Positions 9,227-15,168 of a DNA stretch of 41,919 bases are shown here, one piece after another. Each line of letters opens with the position of its first letter. Position 1 is the first letter of the stretch. The notes under the pieces were generated by a model. That model was not told the DNA's origin. It worked only from the letters and a program-made list of their open reading frames with translations, and ran no database searches. The position numbers were made by a program, and so were the translations under genes. The stretch comes from JAVBSC01 sp031547305. GTDB lineage: Bacteria > Desulfobacterota > Desulfovibrionia > Desulfovibrionales > Desulfovibrionaceae. Location of the stretch: positions 1 to 41,919 of the forward strand of contig JAVBSC010000064.1 of the NCBI GenBank assembly GCA_031547305.1, read 5' to 3'.

Positions 9227-9520
9227 CTACCGCAGCGCCGTAACCACCGGCACCTGATTCTTGTCCAGAAAAATGGAAAATCTTGTGCCGTACTGCGCGG
9301 CGCAATCCTGCTCAATGACAAAAGGCAGCCCGGCGGCCTCGCCTTCCAGGTCATCCTCTTCATATTCGTCAATGCCCAACCTGAGCACTATCTGGAGGTT
9401 TTTGTTTCAGCAGGTGCCTATTCGGGACGCCTTTACACGCACGCGGGCGTTTGGCCCCTCGCTGTCCAGAATGGCCCGCAATTTGGCCGCGGCTTCGCCG
9501 CTCATCATGATGTTCAGCAC
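9227..9520 (-). CDS. HesB/IscA-like selenoprotein (UGA = Sec38), copy 1
   Basis: 97 aa when the in-frame TGA at 9409-9407 is read as selenocysteine; otherwise the gene is split in two. It starts GTG-CTG-AAC after GGAGG with 6 nt spacing. The N-terminus (LNIMMSGEAAAKLRAIL) aligns with the three sibling genes in this window, and the region after the TGA (NKNLQIVLRLGID) continues the alignment without a frame change. The key site reads Gly-Thr-Cys-Sec, so Cys37 and Sec38 could form a selenylsulfide. This corresponds to the first conserved Cys of IscA (GGCSG). The C-terminal CGC motif of true IscA is missing. HesB-like selenoproteins are a known family; the function here is unknown. It is followed by a TPR gene. 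Confidence 0.88.
9371..9389 (-). promoter_or_regulatory. SECIS-like hairpin of copy 1
   Basis: On the minus strand AGTGCTCA pairs with TGGGCATT (8 pairs, two of them wobble) around a GGT apex. The apex starts 25 nt after the TGA. A guanine-containing apical loop at this distance fits the bacterial SelB-recognised SECIS. The nine bases CTCAGGTTG recur in the other two UGA-containing genes. Confidence 0.8.
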
Positions 9521-9535
9521 CCGGCACCTCCGGAT

Positions 9536-9576
9536 TATAAAAACAGGCCCGCCGGAAGCGTCCCGCGGGCCTGTTT
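9536..9576 (-). terminator. terminator between HesB-like copies 2 and 1
   Basis: A 12-bp stem, AAACAGGCCCGC with GCGGGCCTGTTT, has a 12-nt loop and is followed on the minus strand by TTTTTAT. It lies after the stop of copy 2 and just before the ribosome site of copy 1. It should therefore reduce transcription of copy 1 and the TPR gene relative to GRE1. Confidence 0.75.
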
Positions 9577-9613
9577 GTTGAATTTATGCCGTTATGGCGG
9601 ACCTGAGTCAACT

Positions 9614-9937
9614 TTACGCAGGGCACTGGGCCGCTGACCCGCAAGCGCAGGCGCAACTGCCAGCCGCCACGTCGGGCATGCCATTCTCGTCCAATCTGAC
9701 CGTAAAGTCTTCGCCGTATTGCTCAAGCAAATCCTGATTGGCGACAAAGGGCAGAGAAGCGACCTGGGCTTCCGCATCGTCGTCATCGCGTTCGTCAATG
9801 CTGAGTTTCAGCACGAACTTGGCCTTGCAGGCGGAACCGACTTTGGTTTCGCGGATACGCACAACAGCGTCGCCGCCCTCTTCGGCAACAAGCTCACACA
9901 GCCTGGCGGCGGCGTCTTCAGTAATGGCAATATTCAT
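9614..9937 (-). CDS. HesB/IscA-like protein, Cys form, copy 2
   Basis: 107 aa, starting MNIAITEDAAARLCEL after GGGAG with 8 nt spacing. It is the only uninterrupted member of the four-gene family here. Where the siblings have UGA it has TGC: KVGSACKAKFVLKLSID, Cys37. The middle (SLPFVANQDLLEQYGEDFTVRLDENGMPDV) aligns closely with copy 3. It has a unique C-terminal extension rich in small residues and Cys (SCACACGSAAQC), which could bind metal or an Fe-S cluster and recalls, without matching, the C-terminal CGC of IscA. It is probably in the GRE1 transcript. It serves as the natural Cys control for the selenocysteine calls. Confidence 0.88.
   Translation of the reverse strand: MNIAITEDAAARLCELVAEEGGDAVVRIRETKVGSACKAKFVLKLSIDERDDDDAEAQVASLPFVANQDLLEQYGEDFTVRLDENGMPDVAAGSCACACGSAAQCPA
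9797..9815 (-). other. relic of the SECIS hairpin in the Cys paralogue
   Basis: On the minus strand GTGCTGA pairs with TCAGCAT (7 pairs, one wobble) around an AAC apex, 19 nt after the Cys37 codon. Position and stem match the SECIS-like hairpins of the UGA-containing copies, but the GGT apex is gone. This is what is expected after a switch from Sec to Cys. Confidence 0.6.
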
Positions 9938-10024
9938 TATCATCGCTCCCATGTTTGCGAAACGCGGCGTAATTTTGCCGCGCCCCGGGTTATCATTTAT
10001 TCCCAGGAAGCATAGACGTACGCG

Positions 10025-10088
10025 TTAGGTACGCTTGATGATCTCGTTCCGCACGACGTTGCCGATATTGTGAAGCCAACTCCGAACC
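10025..10088 (-). pseudogene. remnant of a glycyl radical enzyme C-terminus
   Basis: Reading the minus strand, the last codons before a TAA (10027-10025) give NVVRNEIIKRT, against GVQNEIIKRT in GRE1, in the same orientation and also just upstream of a HesB-like gene. Nucleotide similarity reaches back through a TTCAC anchor to about 10088, with one base missing relative to GRE1. After the stop come a small CGCGGC/GCCGCG hairpin and the HesB-like start, the same order as GRE1, hairpin, copy 3. The simplest reading is that a GRE-HesB pair was duplicated and one GRE was then almost wholly deleted. Confidence 0.7.
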
Positions 10089-10111
10089 AGGCTCGCGGGC
10101 GGCCGGTTCAT

Positions 10112-10393
10112 TTACGCGACTGCAACTATGGGCATCTGGTTCTCGTCCAGGCAGACGGTGAAGTTTTCGCCGTACTGTTCAGAGAGTTCTTCGTTGATCA
10201 CAAAAGGCAGCGAATTCACTTCGCCTTCCACGTCGTCGCCGTCACGCTCATCAATGCTCAACCTGAGCACTATCTGGGCTTTTCAGCCAGCTCCGACTTT
10301 GGCCTCGCGGATGCGCACAACGGCGTCGCCGCCTTCTTCGTCCAGAAGCTCGCGCAACCGGGCGTTCGCTTCATCGGTAATGCTAATGTTCAT
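10112..10393 (-). CDS. HesB/IscA-like selenoprotein (UGA = Sec37), copy 3
   Basis: 93 aa if the TGA at 10285-10283 is selenocysteine. It starts ATG-AAC-ATT with GGAG about 10 nt upstream. N-terminal part MNISITDEANARLRELLDEE; the site reads Val-Gly-Ala-Gly-Sec-Lys; then QIVLRLSIDERDGDDVEGE and SLPFVINEELSEQYGENF. Identity with copy 2 is high on both sides of the TGA, and copy 2 has Cys at the aligned residue, which argues against a frameshift or nonsense mutation. There is no second Cys close to Sec37; the only Cys is residue 81. The gene follows GRE1 by 71 nt on the same strand and is the first gene after it in the sigma-54 transcript. Confidence 0.9.
10253..10271 (-). promoter_or_regulatory. 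SECIS-like hairpin of copy 3
   Basis: On the minus strand AGTGCTCA pairs with TGAGCATT (8 pairs, one G-T) around a GGT apex beginning 19 nt after the TGA. It is the cleanest of the three and shares CTCAGGTTGAGCAT with copy 4. Confidence 0.85.
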
Positions 10394-10417
10394 CAGTCCG
10401 GTTCTCCATTGTTTTTA

Positions 10418-10446
10418 GGACGCGGCGGCACAATGCCGCCGCGTCC
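10418..10446. other. intercistronic hairpin between GRE1 and copy 3
   Basis: A perfect 12-bp stem, GGACGCGGCGGC with GCCGCCGCGTCC, has a 5-nt loop. On the minus strand it is followed by TAAAAAC rather than a T-tract. It is therefore more likely an mRNA 3-prime stabiliser or processing site that raises GRE1 over downstream genes than a terminator. Confidence 0.7.
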
Positions 10447-10464
10447 GTTGTTTATCACATAAAT

Positions 10465-12900
10465 CTAAGAAGCAGTGGCGTACTGGGTGCGCTTAATTAT
10501 TTCGTTCTGCACGCCTTTGTCAAGGCGGGTGAAGTAGGCGCTGAACCCGGCCACGCGGACCACCAGTTCCTTGTAGTTCTGCGGGGTTTTCTGGGCTTCC
10601 TTCAGCATTTCCGTGTCCACGCAGTTAAACTGGATGTGGCAGCCGCCGAAGTCAAAGTAGGTCTTGACCAGGGTCCAGAAGGTGCGCGCGCCCTGCGGGC
10701 CTTCCAGGAAGGAGGGCAGCAGCTTCACGTTGAAGTGGTTGGCGTTGAACTTCACCGTGTCTATGGCCTGGGCGGCGGACTTGATGAGGGCGGTAATGCC
10801 TTCCACGTCAGTGCCGGGCATGGCCGACACGCTGGCGTCGGTCATGGGCTCGCCGCGGCGGTGGCCGTTGGGCAGAGCGCCGGTCAGCGGGGCGAAGTAG
10901 TTGTGGAACGAAAGGGAGAAGGCGTCCATGCGGGCTTCGTTGCCAAAATAGTCGGTGCCGGAAGCGCGGTAGATCTTCTCCAGGTCGCGGTACATGCTCT
11001 GCACGACGTTGTCCACATCCGGGTAGTCGTTGCCGTGCTTGGGAGCTTCAAAGCACATCTTGTGGATGTCGTCGTAGCCTTCGAAGTTGGCGGCAAGGGC
11101 TTCCAGCAGCTTGTCCATGGTGATCTTCTTGGTGTCATAGACCAGGTGCTTGATGGCGTAGAGCGAGTTGGCCGCGTCAATGCCGCTGGTGGTGATGCAC
11201 AGCGACTGGGCGTACTTGGGACCGCCCTGCTCTTCGAACAGGCCTTTTTCAATGCAGCCCTCAAGGACCGTGGAGCGGAAGATGCTGGGCACGATTTCTT
11301 CGCGGGTGGAGTTGCCCAGGTCGGTGATGCGGCGCTGGAGCTTGAACATGTGCTTGCTGTGCTCCAGGAAGGCATTGTAGAACTCGTCCCAGGTGTTCAG
11401 GGTTCTGGGGTCGGCCACGTTAATGCCGATCTGCTTTTTGGTGTTTGTGTCTTTGCCGTCGTTCAGGGTGAGTTCCACAAGCTTGGCCAGGTTGGGCTGG
11501 CCTTCAAAGGTCACGTAAGAACCCTGTCCGGCCTGGCCGGTGCCCACGCAGCCGAACACCACGCTGTTCTTGCGGATTTCCTCAAGGGTGATGCCGCGGG
11601 AGGCGAAGCGCGAAAGGTGGCGTTTAAGGACCACTTCGGTGTTCATGATCTGGGGCATGCCGCAGCCGGTACGGATGCAGTCCACGGCTTTGGCGAGCAT
11701 GGCCGGGTTGGTTTTGGGGGTCACAAAGAGCACCAGAGCGGGCTGGATGTTCTTCATGGCGATCTGGGTGTCCATAAGCAGCAGTTCGAGTTCGGTGGAA
11801 GCGTCCTTGCCGTCTTCGGTGTAGCCGCCCATGGAAAGGGCCTGGCCGGTGTGGCCGGAGAAGGACAGAGCGTAAGCGCTGCCCTGGTACACGGCGATTT
11901 CCAGGTGCTTGACCCACTGGAACTTGAGCAGGGTGATGACCTGTTCTTTGGTCAGGCTGCCGTTTTCGATGTCCTGCTTATAGAACGGGTACATGTACTG
12001 GCCATATCGGCCGGGGGAAGTTCCGCAACCGGCCTGTTCGATTTCCACGCCCAGGTGGGTGAACCAGAAGGCCTGCTGGGCTTCGCGGAAGTTGCGGGCC
12101 GGGAATTCCGGCACACGGCGGCAGACTTCGGCAATGCTGAGCAGTTCGGCTTTCATCTTGGGATCGCTTTCGGTCTCGGCGGTTTTTTCCGCCAGATCCG
12201 CATAGCGGTGCGCGTAAGCGATCATGGCTTTAAGGGCGATCTGGCAGGCGCGGTAGAATTCCATTTTACCGACGTTGCAGGCCTTCTTGGGCAGGGCTTC
12301 GAGCTTTTCTTCAATTTCGGCCAGAATGCCGGACAGGCCCATATTGATCACTTTGGCGTAGTTGCATGCGCCGGAGCCGGTGCTGTTGTCGTTGACCGGA
12401 TAAATCCAGCCGGACTTCACGAGCAGTTCGGCGTTTTCGCCGTAAATTTCTTTGTACAGGGAGTTGGCGCGGTCATAAGTGGTCTTGCCCTTCCAGGTTT
12501 TGTAAACCTTTTTGAGCAGATCCTGAGTTTCCTGCGGAATGCTCACTTCGCCAAGAGAGGACATTTTAACCATGTCCATTTCGTCTTTAATCCAGTTGAC
12601 CTGCCATTCGGGGTACGGATACACGCCGGCGCGAATTCCGGTCATGGTGCCCACAACCGGGTTGCCGTCCAGGAAAATGTCTTTTTTGGTCAGAACGCGC
12701 TCCAGAAGCCTGGCGCGCAGAATCACGCTGGGCTCGCCCTTGTACTCATCATAAACGTCCACAAGAAACTGAAGGCGCTGCGGGTCCATCTTCTGCGGAG
12801 CATCCATCAAAAAGGCCTTGTGGTCCTTGACGCGCTGCTCGGCCGTGTCCCAATTGATGACAAAATTCGACACGCCGGTCTCCTTAGTGTCTTTCAGCAT
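10465..12900 (-). CDS. glycyl radical enzyme GRE1, substrate unknown
   Basis: 811 aa, starting MLKDTKETGV after AAGGAGAGG. The C-terminal glycyl radical loop is VVRVAGFSAYF with the radical on Gly785. The active-site Cys is Cys451 in VVFGCVGTGQAG. The residue two after the Cys is Gly, so the C-x-E glutamate typical of glycerol, propanediol, choline, hydroxyproline and sulfonate lyases is missing. It is not pyruvate formate-lyase, which has two adjacent Cys. The C-terminal third (GGCHIQFNCVDTEMLKEAQ) resembles arylacetate decarboxylases such as HpdB more than dehydratases; that is inference from memory. It needs a radical-SAM activase, and none is adjacent. It is transcribed from a near-perfect sigma-54 promoter, with HesB-like genes downstream. 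Confidence 0.9.
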   Translation of the reverse strand: MLKDTKETGVSNFVINWDTAEQRVKDHKAFLMDAPQKMDPQRLQFLVDVYDEYKGEPSVILRARLLERVLTKKDIFLDGNPVVGTMTGIRAGVYPYPEWQVNWIKDEMDMVKMSSLGEVSIPQETQDLLKKVYKTWKGKTTYDRANSLYKEIYGENAELLVKSGWIYPVNDNSTGSGACNYAKVINMGLSGILAEIEEKLEALPKKACNVGKMEFYRACQIALKAMIAYAHRYADLAEKTAETESDPKMKAELLSIAEVCRRVPEFPARNFREAQQAFWFTHLGVEIEQAGCGTSPGRYGQYMYPFYKQDIENGSLTKEQVITLLKFQWVKHLEIAVYQGSAYALSFSGHTGQALSMGGYTEDGKDASTELELLLMDTQIAMKNIQPALVLFVTPKTNPAMLAKAVDCIRTGCGMPQIMNTEVVLKRHLSRFASRGITLEEIRKNSVVFGCVGTGQAGQGSYVTFEGQPNLAKLVELTLNDGKDTNTKKQIGINVADPRTLNTWDEFYNAFLEHSKHMFKLQRRITDLGNSTREEIVPSIFRSTVLEGCIEKGLFEEQGGPKYAQSLCITTSGIDAANSLYAIKHLVYDTKKITMDKLLEALAANFEGYDDIHKMCFEAPKHGNDYPDVDNVVQSMYRDLEKIYRASGTDYFGNEARMDAFSLSFHNYFAPLTGALPNGHRRGEPMTDASVSAMPGTDVEGITALIKSAAQAIDTVKFNANHFNVKLLPSFLEGPQGARTFWTLVKTYFDFGGCHIQFNCVDTEMLKEAQKTPQNYKELVVRVAGFSAYFTRLDKGVQNEIIKRTQYATAS

Positions 12901-13106
12901 TATACCTCTCCTTATGGTGGTTGGATGATCATACGAAAGCAATGCGATTTAAAAACGCTCCACTCGTCACCCTAGGCGGGAGAAGCATAGAATCAGTTCC
13001 CCCGACCGCCTGCTTCCCATGGGCGCGGAGCCATACCTGGCAGGCCCCGTCAGCGCATTTCGCCTTTGAAATGTACTCTAAGTCACTTTTCCTTAGTTTT
13101 GATTAA

Positions 13107-13123
13107 AGCAAGGTGCGTGCCAA
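13107..13123 (-). promoter_or_regulatory. sigma-54 promoter of GRE1
   Basis: The minus strand reads TTGGCACG-CACC-TTGCT, matching the consensus TGGCACG-N4-TTGCW exactly. The GG (13121-13120) and GC (13109-13108) have the required 12-bp offset. Transcription should begin near 13096, leaving a leader of about 196 nt before GRE1. The rest of the 800-bp gap to the activator gene is AT-rich and holds the palindromes listed separately. Confidence 0.92.
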
Positions 13124-13285
13124 TATAAAAAGTCAAATATTTTAAGCATATTGTTGATTACATCATAATAATTCGCATTAGCAAAATCGTATGCACGGCG
13201 TGACGTTTTGCGCAAAACATAAAACATATCAGGTTAACATATTGAAATAATGTGACTATATGATACAATGCGCCGGGCGGGCCAT

Positions 13286-13338
13286 GTACTGTTTGTACCA
13301 AAACAGGTACAATTTTGTACACGCGACGGTACATTGTG
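13286..13338. promoter_or_regulatory. GTACAA-type palindromes, likely activator sites
   Basis: Three related elements lie about 165-215 bp upstream of the GRE1 sigma-54 promoter: GTAC-TGTTT-GTAC (13286-13298), GTACAA-TT-TTGTAC (13307-13320, perfect 6-bp arms) and a weaker GTACATTGTG (13329-13338). The first two are 21 bp apart centre to centre, about two helical turns, as expected of an upstream activating sequence. Similar palindromes precede GRE2. Confidence 0.65.
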
Positions 13339-13700
13339 AAAAAATATACCTGTCCCTCTTGCCGCGCGTCCGCCGCAAGCGTAACACGATTCCAGGCGTC
13401 GCAAGCCGTGGATCCCAGAATCTTGACAGTTACAGGTTTAATTTCTAATAGAGAACTGTGTGAAAGATTCCCCAATATCCGACCGCCGTGTACAGCCGAT
13501 TTTTATTCTGGACCTTTAACGCGGTTTGCCTTTATAAACGGCACCGTATCGCCGCATGCTCACCACGCCGGAGCGGCATCGGTCTGAAAACACTTCACCA
13601 GCGAGCCGCCAGGCGGTTCTGAGACGCGAACTTCAGGCTGAAAACTTCTGAGCTATGGTTCAGATACCTGTATCACCATACTAATTGAGGGTTTTTCACA

Positions 13701-15161
13701 ATGAGTTCCAGTGCCGCAATAACCGCGCATAACCTGACTTCCCCGGAAGATCTGGAAAGACTCGCCGAAAGCGCTTACACCGACGTATTCGATCTTCTGC
13801 ATACGGGCATAGGCATTTTTACCAAGGAAGGCTATTTCATTTACGCCAACAAGGCCCTCCTAAAAATGTTCAACCTGCCCGAAAAAATCGCCGGCAAGCA
13901 TGTTTCGGATTTCTTCCTGACCGCCGAACAAGGTGTGATGGCCGCCATACGCACGCGCAAAGTAACCATGTGTTCCAGCATTACCAAGGACAACGCGCAG
14001 GGCGTGTCCTTCCGCTATCCGGTCCTGGATTCCAAGGGAGAACTGCTCGGCGTTATTCTGGAAAGCATCTCCACCAGCATTGACAAAGACAAACTCCTGG
14101 CTCTGCAGAACACAATCAAAAGTTTTGAGGAGCAGGCCGATTACTTTGAGCGCAAGTCCCACAGAAAACCTGGGATGCTGTATACCTTTGAGAGCATTGT
14201 GGGCGAGAGCGACGCCATGCAGACCATGCGCAGGCTTGGCAAGCGCTTTGCCAAAAGCACGGAGCCGATACTGCTGTTCGGCGAAAGCGGCACCGGCAAG
14301 GAGTTGATCGCCCAGGCCCTGCACTCCGCGAGTGATCGCTCCGGCAAGCCGTTTGTTACGGTAAACTGCGCGGCCCTGCCGCACGAACTTATGGAGTCGG
14401 AGCTTTTCGGCTACGAAACCGGCGCCTTTACCGGGGCCAAATCCGGCGGGATGAAGGGCAAGTTTGAGCTTGCGGATAAAGGTACCATTTTTCTGGATGA
14501 AATCGGTGAACTGTCCATGGCCATGCAGGCCAAGCTTTTACGCGTGCTGGAAAGCGGGGAAATCCAAAAAATCGCCCACTCCGGGCGCCTGCATTCGGAC
14601 TTCCGGCTGATTGCCGCCACGAATAAAAACCTGGCCAAGCTGGTGGACGAAGGGCTGTTCCGCGAGGATCTTTACCATCGGCTGAACATCCTGGAGCTTA
14701 CCATTCCCCCGTTGCGCGAACGCCTTAGCGATATCCCGCTGTTGACCAGGCACTTCATCGAAAGAAGCCTGGGGCACAAACGGGCGCGCGAAATCCAGAT
14801 TTCGCATGAACTGTACCGGGTGTTCAGCCTGTACCACTGGCGCGGCAACATCCGCGAACTCCGGAACATTCTGACCTTCGCTCTGTACAGCCTGGAGGGC
14901 GACGGCGACATCCTCACCATAAGCCATCTGCCGGAACGTTTTTTAAGGGAGCTTAAAACAGAGCGTCCCCGCGATGTGGCGGAACCCCAGTCCGAAGAGC
15001 AGAACCTGGCCAAGGCCGGAGCGCAGGCCGAGCGCAAGGTGCTCATGTCGGTTCTGACCAGCACGGAATACAATAAAACCCTGGCCGCCCGCGTTCTGGG
15101 CATCTCCCGCAACAAGCTGTACAAGAAAATGCGGGATTTGGGCCTGCATACAGGTAAATAA
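13701..15161 (+). CDS. sigma-54-dependent transcriptional activator with PAS sensor
   Basis: 486 aa. The N-terminal region (about 25-130) reads as a PAS domain (LLHTGIGIFTKEGYFIYANKALL). The AAA+ domain (about 163-400) has Walker A GESGTGKE (194-201), the sigma-54 contact loop GAFTGA (241-246), Walker B GTIFLDEIGEL (261-271) and a downstream arginine-finger region. A Fis-type helix-turn-helix (TLAARVLGISRNKLYKKM) ends the protein. There is no receiver domain, so it is not a classical response regulator; the PAS domain probably senses a small ligand or redox state. It is divergent from GRE1 and is the only sigma-54 activator in the window, so it is the obvious candidate for the four sigma-54 promoters described here. 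Confidence 0.93.
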   Translation: MSSSAAITAHNLTSPEDLERLAESAYTDVFDLLHTGIGIFTKEGYFIYANKALLKMFNLPEKIAGKHVSDFFLTAEQGVMAAIRTRKVTMCSSITKDNAQGVSFRYPVLDSKGELLGVILESISTSIDKDKLLALQNTIKSFEEQADYFERKSHRKPGMLYTFESIVGESDAMQTMRRLGKRFAKSTEPILLFGESGTGKELIAQALHSASDRSGKPFVTVNCAALPHELMESELFGYETGAFTGAKSGGMKGKFELADKGTIFLDEIGELSMAMQAKLLRVLESGEIQKIAHSGRLHSDFRLIAATNKNLAKLVDEGLFREDLYHRLNILELTIPPLRERLSDIPLLTRHFIERSLGHKRAREIQISHELYRVFSLYHWRGNIRELRNILTFALYSLEGDGDILTISHLPERFLRELKTERPRDVAEPQSEEQNLAKAGAQAERKVLMSVLTSTEYNKTLAARVLGISRNKLYKKMRDLGLHTGK

Positions 15162-15168
15162 CCCCCCG

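Noticed and set aside
9407..10285. The internal TGA codons as nonsense mutations or pseudogenes
   Set aside because: Three independent stops would have to hit the same residue, always as TGA, with no other lesion and with conserved sequence and a shared hairpin downstream. A Cys paralogue at the same site fits selenocysteine much better.
9215..10462. Plus-strand open frames across the HesB-like genes (9215-9637, 9719-10015, 10070-10462)
   Set aside because: They are antisense to the four-member HesB-like family, lack ribosome sites and show no recognisable protein pattern. They look long only because the true minus-strand genes contain internal TGA.
10465..12900. GRE1 as pyruvate formate-lyase
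   Set aside because: PFL has two adjacent active-site Cys; GRE1 has one, followed by Val-Gly. Its neighbours are not those of a pfl operon.
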